Assembly: GCA_002497075.1 (NCBI GenBank)
Contig: DAML01000011.1
Coordinates: 125,698 to 189,697 of the forward strand
DNA length: 64,000 nucleotides
DNA from: Methanomassiliicoccaceae archaeon UBA472
GTDB taxonomy: Archaea > Thermoplasmatota > Thermoplasmata > Methanomassiliicoccales > UBA472
Direction: 5' to 3'
Shown: piece after piece, positions 33,580 to 42,239 of the stretch
How positions within the stretch are numbered: the first letter of the stretch is position 1
How the letters are laid out: every line of letters starts with the position of its first letter
The notes under the pieces: generated by a model
What the model was told of the DNA's origin: nothing
The model's input: the letters and a program-made list of their open reading frames with translations, nothing else
Database searches by the model: none
Program-made: the position numbers and the translations under genes

Positions 33580-35795
33580 CTCACTTTCGCCCCGTTGTCC
33601 AGATCTCCGTCCACGCCTATGCTTATCTTCTTTTCGGTGTAAAGCGGCAGCGCCACGTCCGCCCCTTCCTTGGGCAGGAAGAAGGCCGCTTGGGATGCTT
33701 TGACGAGACCTGAGGTGTCCGCGCTGACCTTCTTGCCGAGGTCGGCCTCCTGGTCGTTCAGGACGGTCCCGGTCCTCAGCGTGAAGGCCTGGAACTCTGT
33801 GAAGGTGAGTACCTTGTTCCCGGAGCCCATCCCGCTGTTGACCCTGTCGCCTGGATCGGCCGGTCCGGCGGGGGTGAGCACCTTGACCTCCTCCCCGGCC
33901 TCCGCGGCCAGGACCATGCCCTGCGACTCGACTCCGCGGAGCTTTGCCGGCGCCAAGTTCGTTATCACGACCACCTTCTTGCCGGTGAGCTCCTCTTTGC
34001 TGTAGAACGCTTTCAGACCGGCCACCAGCTGTATCGGGCGGCCGATGTTGACCTTGAGCACCATCAGCTTGTCCGCGTTGGGATGGTCGCTGACGGATTC
34101 GATGAGACCGACGCGCAGGTCCAAAGCCTCGAAGCCGGAGAACACCGATCCCTCCCGCTGGATTTCCACCTTGCGGTACAACGGCTTCGGTTCCGGAAGA
34201 GCACGGCCGACATTCAGGTCCTTCCTGACCAGGTCCCACGACCCTTCGCCTAGAGCACCGTCGTTGGCCAAGAATCCCCACAGCTTCTGGGTGGTGAACG
34301 GCAGGTACGGGAATCCGAGCACGGCCAAAGCTTGGACGATCTTAAGGTTCAGATGAAGTACCCCGCCGCACTTGGCGCGGTCGGCCTTCAGCAGGCTCCA
34401 GGGGGCGCAGGCATCGAAGAAACGGTTCCCGAACTGGGCCAGGTCCATTATGGCCTTGAGGCCCTTCTTGAACTGGCAGGTGGACACGTTCGCCTCCACC
34501 TCGGCCATGGCCAGAGCGATGGCGTCATCCACCTGTTTCGCCTCGGCCTCCAGCCCGTCAGATAACGGCGGGACCTCGCGGTAGTTCTTGTGAGTGAAGC
34601 TGAGCACCCGGTGGAAGTAGTTTCCGAGCGTCGCCACCAGCTCGTTGTTGACCTTGGTCTCGAAGTCCTCCCAGGAGAAGTCGGCGTCCTTGCCCTCCGG
34701 CATGTTGGTGGCCAGATAGTACCTGAGCTGGTCCGCGTCGAACTGCTTGAGGATGCTAGGTATGTCAATGGACGGCCCCTTGCTCTTGCTGAGCTTTTCT
34801 CCCTTGAAGGTCAAGAACTCGTTGGCCGGGACGTCATACGGAAGATTGAGACCGCCGTAGCCCATCAGAATGGAAGGCCAGATGATGGTGTGGAACGGGA
34901 TGTTGTCCTTGCCTAGGAAGTAATAGCTCTTCACCGAGGGATCGGTCCAGAACTCCTTCCAGGCGTCCTCGTCACCGGTGGCCTTGGCCCATTCCTTGCT
35001 TGCCGACAGGTAGCCGATGACCGCCTCGAACCAGACGTAGATGACCTTTCCTTCCGATCCAGGAAGCGGCACGGGCACTCCCCAGGACATGTCCCTGGTG
35101 ATCGCCCGGTCCTTGAGCCCGGACTCCAGCCAGTTCTGGGTGAACAGCTGGACGTTGGAACGCCAGTGCTTGCTACCTTGAACATAGGAAAGGAGCGGCT
35201 GTTCGAAATCGGTGAGCTTGAAGAAGTAATGCCTGGTCTCTCGCATCTCCGGGCGGCTCTTGCAGGTGATGCATATCGGATCGGCTATCTCGCCGACCTC
35301 GAAGGTCGTTCCGCACTTGTCGCACTGGTCGCTGCGGCTGTTCTCGTTGCCGCATTTGCCGCATCTCCCTTCCACATACCGGTCGGGCAGGAACTTGTCG
35401 CAGGTGGGGCAGAAGTACTGCAGGGTCTCCCTCTGCTCCAGGTGCCCCTTGTTCAGAAGGTTGGTGAATATCTCCTGGACCACCTGAACGTGATTGTCGG
35501 TGTGAGTTTTCGTGAAGAGCGAGAACTCGATGCCCAGGTCCTCGATGGCCTTCTTGTTCACCTCGTGATAGCGGTCGGCCACCTGCTGCGGGGTCGAGTT
35601 CTCCTTGTCCGCGCGGACCGTGACCGGCGTTCCGTGCTGGTCGGAACCGGAGACCATGAGCACGCGGTCTCCGCGCATCTTGTGATAACGGGAGAAGATG
35701 TCGGGGGGAAGTAAAGAACCGGCCACGTGCCCCAGGTGGATCGCGCTGTTGGCGTACGGCCAGGCCACGCCTATGAATACCTTGGATCGCTCCAT
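33576..35795 (-). CDS. metG: Methionyl-tRNA synthetase
   Basis: A 739-residue class I synthetase charging tRNA-Met. HLGH (HIGH motif) is near residue 20, the zinc knuckles CPTC, CGKC, CDKC and CITC lie at about 135-185, and KLSKSKG is the KMSKS loop near 335. Residues 600-700 form an EMAP/Trbp111 tRNA-binding domain (DLRVGLIESVSDHPNADKL), which makes this the fused form. A C-terminal extension of about 70 residues follows. The ATG at 35795 lies about 26 bases after TTATATTG, so a leaderless start is likely. The PHP gene overlaps its end. Confidence 0.96.
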   Translation of the reverse strand: MERSKVFIGVAWPYANSAIHLGHVAGSLLPPDIFSRYHKMRGDRVLMVSGSDQHGTPVTVRADKENSTPQQVADRYHEVNKKAIEDLGIEFSLFTKTHTDNHVQVVQEIFTNLLNKGHLEQRETLQYFCPTCDKFLPDRYVEGRCGKCGNENSRSDQCDKCGTTFEVGEIADPICITCKSRPEMRETRHYFFKLTDFEQPLLSYVQGSKHWRSNVQLFTQNWLESGLKDRAITRDMSWGVPVPLPGSEGKVIYVWFEAVIGYLSASKEWAKATGDEDAWKEFWTDPSVKSYYFLGKDNIPFHTIIWPSILMGYGGLNLPYDVPANEFLTFKGEKLSKSKGPSIDIPSILKQFDADQLRYYLATNMPEGKDADFSWEDFETKVNNELVATLGNYFHRVLSFTHKNYREVPPLSDGLEAEAKQVDDAIALAMAEVEANVSTCQFKKGLKAIMDLAQFGNRFFDACAPWSLLKADRAKCGGVLHLNLKIVQALAVLGFPYLPFTTQKLWGFLANDGALGEGSWDLVRKDLNVGRALPEPKPLYRKVEIQREGSVFSGFEALDLRVGLIESVSDHPNADKLMVLKVNIGRPIQLVAGLKAFYSKEELTGKKVVVITNLAPAKLRGVESQGMVLAAEAGEEVKVLTPAGPADPGDRVNSGMGSGNKVLTFTEFQAFTLRTGTVLNDQEADLGKKVSADTSGLVKASQAAFFLPKEGADVALPLYTEKKISIGVDGDLDNGAKVR

Positions 35796-35916
35796 CGGGC
35801 GTGGAATGGGTTCGTTCAATATAACCTTGCCGTCAGAGGAAAAATGAACAGTATATTATAGGCCGGAATCCAAGTTTTTTCCATAACCATCGTTTGGATG
35901 GCTGAAGGGTGACCCA

Positions 35917-37857
35917 ATGTCTGATGATCCGGAGCTCGAGATAATCACAGTGGAATGCATACGAACGCCTGCTGAGCACATGTCGCCGGACAAGATCCCG
36001 GCCAAGGTGGAGGAGAGGGCCATGGACCCATCGGTGAAGGAGGTCCTGACCAAGACCATGCTGGAAGGGGTGGAGACGGTCTGGGACCGTTTGGAGAAGC
36101 AGCAGCCCCATTGTAAGTTCTGCGAATCGGGACTGTCGTGCCAGAGGTGCGCCATGGGCCCCTGCCGCATCATGGGAGACACCAAGAGCAGAGGTGTGTG
36201 CGGGGCTGGAGCGGACCTCATAGTGTCCAGGAACCTGCTGGACCAGATATCCACCGGAGCGGCGGCGCACTCCGACCATGGACGGGAGGTGGCAGAGACG
36301 CTTCTGCTTGCCGCACGCGGGGAAGCGCCGATGTATGGCATCGCGGACAAGGACAAGCTCATGGCCGTGGCCAAGGAGTACGGGATCGCCACCGAAGGAC
36401 CGGTGGAGAAGGTCGCCGAGAAGCTGGCACTGGCCATGCTGGAGGAGTATGGAACCATCAAGGGCGATCTGGCCATGGCCAAGCGCATGCCTAAGGGCAC
36501 CATCGAAATGCTGGTCGATGCAGGACTTATGCCTCGCTCCATAGACCGGGAGATCGTGGAGGCCATGCATATGGTGCACATGGGCGTGGGCGCCGATTAC
36601 AAGAACATCCTGGCCCAGGGGGTCCGGGCCTCGCTGGGGGATGGATGGGGCGGCTCGATGATAGGCACGGAGGCCAGCGACATCCTGTTCGGTACGCCGA
36701 ACATACGCAACAGCCGGGTCAATCTGGGCGTGCTCAAGCAAGACCACGTGAACATCTCCCTGCACGGACACAACCCGGTGCTCTCCGAGATGGTGGTCAA
36801 GGCGGCCGCCCTTCCAGAGATGAAGGAGAGGGCCGAGGAGGCCGGGGCCAAAGGCATCAACCTGGTGGGACTATGCTGCACCGGCAATGAACTGCTGATG
36901 CGCAAGGGCATCCCGCAAGCAGGCAACCACCTGAGCCAAGAACTGGTGATAACCACCGGAGCTCTGGAGGTCATGATCGTTGACTACCAGTGCATATTCC
37001 CGTCCCTGCCCAACACCGCAGCCTGCTACCACACCAAGGTCATAACCACCTCCCCCAAGGCCAAGATCCCTGGTGGATACTATCTTGAGGTAAACCCGGA
37101 GAACGCCTTCGAGCAGGCCAAGCGCATGGTGGCCATAGCCGTGGACAACTACAAGAACCGGGTACCGGAAAGGGTGTTCATACCTAACAAGCCGGTGGAC
37201 GCGGTGGTGGGATTCTCCGTGGAGGCTCTGCGGGCCGCCTTGGGAGGAACGCTCAAACCCCTGCTGGACCTGATATTGGAGGGCAAGATCAGGGGAGCGG
37301 TGGGCATTGTAGGCTGTAACAACCCCAAGATCAAGCAGGACTACGGGCACATAACCCTGGCCAAGGAACTGATCCGCCGCAACATCATCGTGGTGGAGAC
37401 CGGATGCGCGGCCATCGCCTGCGCCGAGGCCGGGCTGATGAAGCCGGAGGCGGCCGACCTGGCCGGAAAGTCCCTGGGCAACGTCTGTCGTTCGCTGGGC
37501 ATCCCACCGGTGCTGCACATGGGCTCCTGCGTTGACAACACCCGCATACTGGTCCTGGCGGCCGAGCTTGCCAATTTGGCCGGCGTGCGCATGGACCAGT
37601 TGCCGGTGGCCGGCGCCGCGCCTGAGTGGTACTCGCCCAAGGCCGTGTCGATCGGCTCCTACTTCGTCGGAAGCGGCATCAGCGTGGCGCTGGGGGTCAT
37701 GCCTAAGATCAGCGGTTCTCCCAACGTGATCAAGATGCTCACGGAGGACTTGGACGGGGCGGTGAAAGCCAAGTTCTGGGTGGAGCCCGACCCGAAGAAG
37801 GCAGCGGCCATACTCTTCGACCACATCGAGACCAAGAGGGCGGCTCTGGGCCTATGA
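35917..37857 (+). CDS. cooS: Ni-containing carbon monoxide dehydrogenase catalytic subunit
   Basis: A 646-residue monofunctional CODH oxidising CO to CO2. The B-cluster cysteines are C75, C78, C83 and C95. C-cluster ligands by alignment are H283, C321 (in CCTGNE), C359 (DYQC), C467 (VGCNN), C497 and C538 (MGSC), all present. The D-cluster position is unusual: instead of two cysteines eight residues apart, there is C66-K-F-C69 and a serine (S74) before C75, a CxxC arrangement like that reported for the Desulfovibrio vulgaris enzyme. cooC follows in an ATGA overlap. No ferredoxin CooF, ACS subunits or hydrogenase is nearby. Confidence 0.96.
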   Translation: MSDDPELEIITVECIRTPAEHMSPDKIPAKVEERAMDPSVKEVLTKTMLEGVETVWDRLEKQQPHCKFCESGLSCQRCAMGPCRIMGDTKSRGVCGAGADLIVSRNLLDQISTGAAAHSDHGREVAETLLLAARGEAPMYGIADKDKLMAVAKEYGIATEGPVEKVAEKLALAMLEEYGTIKGDLAMAKRMPKGTIEMLVDAGLMPRSIDREIVEAMHMVHMGVGADYKNILAQGVRASLGDGWGGSMIGTEASDILFGTPNIRNSRVNLGVLKQDHVNISLHGHNPVLSEMVVKAAALPEMKERAEEAGAKGINLVGLCCTGNELLMRKGIPQAGNHLSQELVITTGALEVMIVDYQCIFPSLPNTAACYHTKVITTSPKAKIPGGYYLEVNPENAFEQAKRMVAIAVDNYKNRVPERVFIPNKPVDAVVGFSVEALRAALGGTLKPLLDLILEGKIRGAVGIVGCNNPKIKQDYGHITLAKELIRRNIIVVETGCAAIACAEAGLMKPEAADLAGKSLGNVCRSLGIPPVLHMGSCVDNTRILVLAAELANLAGVRMDQLPVAGAAPEWYSPKAVSIGSYFVGSGISVALGVMPKISGSPNVIKMLTEDLDGAVKAKFWVEPDPKKAAAILFDHIETKRAALGL

Positions 37858-38699
37858 GCCGGAAAGCGGCATCGGAGCTGGCCAAGCAGTTGCGACGCAG
37901 ACCCGGTAACCAGGGCGGACAGCGCATCCTGGTGGCCGGGAAGGGGGGAGTGGGGAAGACCACTCTCTCCGCCGCACTGTGTCTGCTCGGTGCGGCGGAC
38001 GGACGCCGGGTGCTGGCGGTCGATCAGGACGCCCAGCAGAACCTGGCATACTCGTTAGGATATCCGCCTGAAAAAGCAGCGCTGCTTCGCCCGATCACCC
38101 AGGAGCTAGATTACGTAGAGGAGAAGGTCGGCGCCCGCCCCGGAGGGGGGTGGGGCGGGTTGATCGGCCTTAACCCCGACGTGTCCGACGTGGCGGAGCG
38201 ATTCGGCGTTCAGATAAGAGATGACCTGCACCTGCTGGTGATGGGGGGAGTGGTGCAAGCGTCCACCGGATGCCTCTGCCCCGAGAACTCGCTGCTCGGA
38301 GCATTGGTCCGTTTCCTGATCTCCAGAGAGGATGATCTCATAGTCATGGACGCCCAGGCCGGGCTGGAACCGTTCGGGCGCACCGTGGCCGAAGGTTTCG
38401 GAACAACGATGGTAGTATCGGAGCCGACCTTCAACTCTTTGCAGGTGGCGGCGAGGATCGAGAAGCTCTCTAGGGAGCTGGGCATGCGCCGGGTGGACCT
38501 GGTGCTGAACAAGTTCCAAGGGAGCTCTGACCGGGAGAAGGTCGACCGATACATCCCGGAGGCGGTGTTCGACCACGTTCACGAGCTGCCCCTAGACCCC
38601 TCGGTCCTTGAGCACGAGCCGGACGTGTCGCGCATCATAAGCTCGGAGGGAGCGTACATGGACGGCGTAAGAAAGCTCTTCCGCAGCCTGGACGGATGA
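37854..38699 (+). CDS. cooC: CODH nickel-insertion ATPase CooC
   Basis: A 281-residue MinD/ParA-type ATPase that helps load nickel into the C-cluster of CooS. The deviant Walker A GKGGVGKTT is near residue 30, and the CxC pair in TGCLCPEN near residue 141 is the inter-subunit metal site in CooC proteins. Walker B-like LIVMDAQAGLE lies near 165. It overlaps cooS by ATGA and must be co-translated. The glycine-rich GGGWGG insert (residues 99-104) after VGARP is a feature common in CooC proteins. Confidence 0.94.
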   Translation: MSRKAASELAKQLRRRPGNQGGQRILVAGKGGVGKTTLSAALCLLGAADGRRVLAVDQDAQQNLAYSLGYPPEKAALLRPITQELDYVEEKVGARPGGGWGGLIGLNPDVSDVAERFGVQIRDDLHLLVMGGVVQASTGCLCPENSLLGALVRFLISREDDLIVMDAQAGLEPFGRTVAEGFGTTMVVSEPTFNSLQVAARIEKLSRELGMRRVDLVLNKFQGSSDREKVDRYIPEAVFDHVHELPLDPSVLEHEPDVSRIISSEGAYMDGVRKLFRSLDG

Positions 38700-38768
38700 T
38701 CGCCCCTCGTTCAAAGGGGCTGGCGTCCGTCCATTAATTTTTTATGCCCCCTCTCATTAGGTGGGGTC

Positions 38769-40538
38769 ATGCGCATAGCGGTACTGCTGCGGGACAGGTG
38801 TCAGTTCAAGAAGTGCAATCAGGAGTGCCTGAAGTACTGTCCCAAGGTACGCACGGGGGTGGAGGCGGTCGTCATTGGAGAGGACAACCGCCCGATCATC
38901 TCGGAGGAGCTGTGCGCCGGCTGCGGGATCTGCGTTCATAAATGTCCGTTCGAGGCGTTGAAGATCATCCAGCTACCTGACGAGATACGCCAGGACATCG
39001 TGCACCAGTACGGTTTGAACGCCTTCCGCCTCTACGGACTGCCTGTGCCCAAGGAGGGCGTGGTCACCGGGATACTCGGTCCCAACGGTATCGGAAAGAG
39101 CACCTCGTTCCGATTGCTCTCCGGAGAGGAAGTTCCGAACCTGGGAAATTACGAGAAACCGCCCAGCAAGGACGATGTTCTCGCTCACTTCGCCGGAACA
39201 GAGATGCACGACCATCTGAAACGCGTGTACGACAAGAAGGTCCGGACCTCCATCAAGCCGCAGTACGTGGACAAGCTGCCGAACGTGTTCAAAGGTGGCG
39301 TTCGCGACCTGCTGAAGAAGGTGGAGGGGCGAATGTCCATGGACGAGGCGGTTTCGCTTCTAGACCTGGACGAGGCCATCGGCAGGCAGATGACCGAGCT
39401 CTCCGGCGGCGAGCTGCAAAGAGTGGCCATAGCAGCCACGATCATGAAGGACGCCGACATCTACTTCTTTGACGAGCCCTCCTCATACCTGGACATCTAC
39501 CAGAGACTAAGGGTGGCCCGCATCATAGAGAAATTGGCCAGGGAGAAACAGGTCATCGTGATCGAGCATGACCTGGCCATATTGGATTTCCTAGCGGAGA
39601 ACGTCTATCTGGTGTTCGGTTCCGAGGGCGCCTTCGGTATATACTCCCAGCCCAGGCAGGTCCGTCAGGCCATCAACGTTTATCTGGACGGCTACGCCAA
39701 GGAGGAGAACATGCGCTTCCGGGACACCCAGATCGTGTTCGAATCCCGACCGCCGCGCTCCAACTGGGAGCAGTTCGATCTTCTGGAATTTGGAACCATA
39801 GAGTGCCAATACCCTTCGTTCCATCTCAAGGTGGAGCCGGGGTCCATCAAGATCGGAGAGACCGTGGGCGTCGTCGGACCGAACGCCATCGGAAAGACCA
39901 CCTTCGTGAAGGTGCTAGCTGGCGTCCAGAAGCCCACCGTCGGAAAGATAGACACCAGCTTCAGGGTCAGCTACAAGCCGCAGTACATCAGCCCTGATTT
40001 TGACGGGACGGTAAGAGAGATGTTCGACGCCACGGTGAAGGACTTCTTCGAGTCCGGCTTCTTTCAGAGCGAGATCGCCCGGCCGTTGTCGTTGAAGAAC
40101 CTCCTGGAGAAGAACGTCATGAACCTTTCCGGCGGGGAGCTGCAGAGGGTGGCCATCGCCTCCTGTCTCTCCCGCGAGGCTGATATCTACCTCCTTGACG
40201 AGCCCTCGGCGTACTTGGACTCCAATCAGCGCATGGAGGCCGCCAAAACGGTCCGAAGGGTCATGGAGAAGAGAGGGCGCAGCGCCCTTGTCGTCGATCA
40301 CGACATCTACTTCTTGGACATGGTCTCCGATTCCATCATGGTCTTCAGCGGCACCGCCGGGAAGGAAGGCCTGGGCCAGGGTCCGTTGGACATGCGCAAG
40401 GGCATGAACACCTTCCTCGCCGACGTGGACGTTACGTTCAGAAGGGACAACGACACGAACCGTCCGCGCATAAACAAGCCCGGTTCCCGTCTGGACCGGG
40501 AGCAGAAGGAAAGGGGCGAGTACTACTATTCCGGCTGA
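38769..40538 (+). CDS. abce1: Ribosome recycling ATPase ABCE1 (RNase L inhibitor homologue)
   Basis: A 589-residue twin-ATPase that splits ribosomes after termination. The N-terminal iron-sulfur domain has CQFKKCNQECLKYCP and CAGCGICVHKCP. Two ABC cassettes follow: Walker A GPNGIGKST and GPNAIGKTT, and LSGGELQRVAIA in each, with DEPSSYLD and DEPSAYLD as Walker B. The ATG at 38769 has a GGTGGGG stretch six bases upstream. It is universally conserved in archaea, supporting the lineage call. A small opposite-strand gene overlaps its end by 13 bases. Confidence 0.97.
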   Translation: MRIAVLLRDRCQFKKCNQECLKYCPKVRTGVEAVVIGEDNRPIISEELCAGCGICVHKCPFEALKIIQLPDEIRQDIVHQYGLNAFRLYGLPVPKEGVVTGILGPNGIGKSTSFRLLSGEEVPNLGNYEKPPSKDDVLAHFAGTEMHDHLKRVYDKKVRTSIKPQYVDKLPNVFKGGVRDLLKKVEGRMSMDEAVSLLDLDEAIGRQMTELSGGELQRVAIAATIMKDADIYFFDEPSSYLDIYQRLRVARIIEKLAREKQVIVIEHDLAILDFLAENVYLVFGSEGAFGIYSQPRQVRQAINVYLDGYAKEENMRFRDTQIVFESRPPRSNWEQFDLLEFGTIECQYPSFHLKVEPGSIKIGETVGVVGPNAIGKTTFVKVLAGVQKPTVGKIDTSFRVSYKPQYISPDFDGTVREMFDATVKDFFESGFFQSEIARPLSLKNLLEKNVMNLSGGELQRVAIASCLSREADIYLLDEPSAYLDSNQRMEAAKTVRRVMEKRGRSALVVDHDIYFLDMVSDSIMVFSGTAGKEGLGQGPLDMRKGMNTFLADVDVTFRRDNDTNRPRINKPGSRLDREQKERGEYYYSG

Positions 40539-40765
40539 TCGTCCTTTTCCGGAGGGGCCCACCACACCATACAGCCCTCCTCGCGGTCGAGCTCTCCGCA
40601 CAGCTCCCCCATCTGGCGCAGCTTGTTCAAGGAACGGGACAGCTCATCAGGGCAACGGTAACCGTAAACGGAGATGAGAAGCATCTCCATCTCCACCGTG
40701 GTGTATCTCTTTTCACCCATGGTCTTGCGCAGAGCTTTCACCACCATGCGCAGCGCCTCGCTCAT
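40526..40765 (-). CDS. Small hypothetical protein, possibly winged-helix
   Basis: A 79-residue reading frame with helix-rich content (EALRMVVKALRKTMGEKRYTTVEMEMLL) and a strand-turn near the end (GCMVWWAPPEKDD). The length and layout could fit a small winged helix, but no family is recognised. The ATG at 40765 is convincing by codon use and position, and the gene is convergent with abce1 with a 13-base overlap. Confidence 0.6.
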   Translation of the reverse strand: MSEALRMVVKALRKTMGEKRYTTVEMEMLLISVYGYRCPDELSRSLNKLRQMGELCGELDREEGCMVWWAPPEKDDQPE

Positions 40766-40843
40766 GCCCGGTTATCGGTTAGACCGGCACAAAAAGCTTT
40801 GCCGATAATGTATAAATCATCGCCCAATCGTTGATGTTCCATT

Positions 40844-42016
40844 ATGCAAGCGGTAGAGATAGCGGACGGAATTTACTGGGTCGGGGCCCTCGATTGGAAC
40901 GGTCGCAACTTTCACGGCTTCGCCACCCTGCGGGGGACCTCTTATAACGCCTACTTGATCCTTGACGAGAAGAACGTGCTCATCGACGGGGTCAAGACCC
41001 CCTTCCTGGGGGAGATGATGGCCCGCGTGCGCTCCGTTATTGATCCGAAGGAGATCGACCTCATAGTGTCCAACCACGCCGAGGGCGACCACGCCAGCGG
41101 ACTGCCGATGATCCAGCACCTGACCGGGGCTGAGATATTGACCTCTAAGAAGGGCGTCGAGGCGTTGCGCGCGAACTACGGCGAGATGAGGATGAGGGAG
41201 GTCAAGGATGGCGAAGAGCTATCGATAGGAAAGCGCACCCTGCGCTTCATCGAGACGCCGATGGTCCACTGGCCGGAATCAATGTTCACCTATGCCAAGG
41301 AAGATAACATACTGTTCAGCATGGACGCCTTCGGGCAGCATTACTGCAGCTCGCAGCGCTTCGACGACCAGGTTGATTTCGGCGTTCTAATGGAGGAGGC
41401 GGCGACGTACTATGCGAACATAGTGATGCCGTTCGGGAACCAGGTGAGGAAGGCCTACGAGAAGGTGAAGGACCTGCCCCTGAAAATGCTGGCCACCTCG
41501 CACGGGCTGATCTGGAGAACGCATGTCAAGGAGATCGTGGAAGCGTACGTGGAATGGGCCGAGGGTGTGACGGATGAGCGTGTGCTCGTCATCTACGACA
41601 CCATGTGGGGATCGACGGAAAAAATGGCCGAGGCCATTGCTGAGGGAGTTAGCTCCCAGGACGTCCCGGTGGTGGTAATGCGGCTGACGGACACCGATCG
41701 GTCCATGGTCATGCGAGAGGTGCTTCGCTGCAAGGTCATCGTGGTCGGCTCATGCACCATGAACAACGGGATGTTCCCCACTGTCGCTGATATTACGACG
41801 TACATAAAGGGGCTGAGACCCAAGGGACGCAAAGGCGCAGTCTTCGGCAGCTACGGCTGGGGCGGAGGAGCCACCAAGGCCATCCGCGAGAACCTGACTG
41901 CCGGAGGCATCGAGCTCCCCTACCCGGACCTGGAGATGAAGTTCGCGCCGATGAAGGAAGGCATCGAGAAATGCATCGCCTATGGCGCGGACATCGCGAA
42001 AAGCATTAAGAACTGA
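40844..42016 (+). CDS. fprA: F420H2 oxidase / A-type flavodiiron protein
   Basis: A 390-residue flavodiiron protein that reduces oxygen to water. The N-terminal metallo-beta-lactamase-like domain carries the diiron ligands HAEGDH and a histidine in MVHWPESM, plus MDAFGQH. The C-terminal flavodoxin domain begins near 250 (VLVIYDTMWGSTEKMAEAI) and binds FMN. In methanogens the donor is F420H2. A TATA-like TATAAAT at 40810-40816 is about 30 bases upstream, so a leaderless or near-leaderless start is likely. A desulforedoxin gene follows 29 bases downstream. Confidence 0.94.
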   Translation: MQAVEIADGIYWVGALDWNGRNFHGFATLRGTSYNAYLILDEKNVLIDGVKTPFLGEMMARVRSVIDPKEIDLIVSNHAEGDHASGLPMIQHLTGAEILTSKKGVEALRANYGEMRMREVKDGEELSIGKRTLRFIETPMVHWPESMFTYAKEDNILFSMDAFGQHYCSSQRFDDQVDFGVLMEEAATYYANIVMPFGNQVRKAYEKVKDLPLKMLATSHGLIWRTHVKEIVEAYVEWAEGVTDERVLVIYDTMWGSTEKMAEAIAEGVSSQDVPVVVMRLTDTDRSMVMREVLRCKVIVVGSCTMNNGMFPTVADITTYIKGLRPKGRKGAVFGSYGWGGGATKAIRENLTAGGIELPYPDLEMKFAPMKEGIEKCIAYGADIAKSIKN

Positions 42017-42045
42017 GGGCTGCGTTTTCGAGACAGGTGTAAAAA

Positions 42046-42165
42046 ATGACCAACGTTGACGAGGTTTACGAGTGCGAGATCTGCGGGAACAAGGTCAAGG
42101 TCATGGAGGCCGGAAACGGCACGTTGGTGTGCTGCGGGCAGGACATGAACAAGGTCAGCGGCTAG
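42046..42165 (+). CDS. Desulforedoxin-type rubredoxin-like protein
   Basis: A 39-residue protein, MTNVDEVYECEICGNKVKV at the start, with four cysteines C10, C13, C29 and C30. The adjacent C29-C30 pair is the desulforedoxin pattern (CxxC...CC), which binds one iron in a distorted site. It starts at an ATG with AGGTG upstream and ends in TAG. It follows fprA by 29 bases and could feed or take electrons from the flavodiiron protein. It is short enough to be missed by automatic calling. Confidence 0.88.
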   Translation: MTNVDEVYECEICGNKVKVMEAGNGTLVCCGQDMNKVSG

Positions 42166-42239
42166 GCCGCTGCCCTGCTCATACCTTTTTTTCTGCTGGG
42201 TGCGAAACTAATTAAATGTGTTGTGTGGTTCGTTCCTCC

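Noticed and set aside
33580..34281. Open frame upstream of the PHP start on the minus strand
   Set aside because: This part lies inside metG in another frame; the ATGA overlap at 33576-33579 fixes the PHP start.
42163..42215. Readthrough of the desulforedoxin TAG as pyrrolysine
   Set aside because: The frame stays open, but the 39-residue product is already a full desulforedoxin and the extra residues have no homology.
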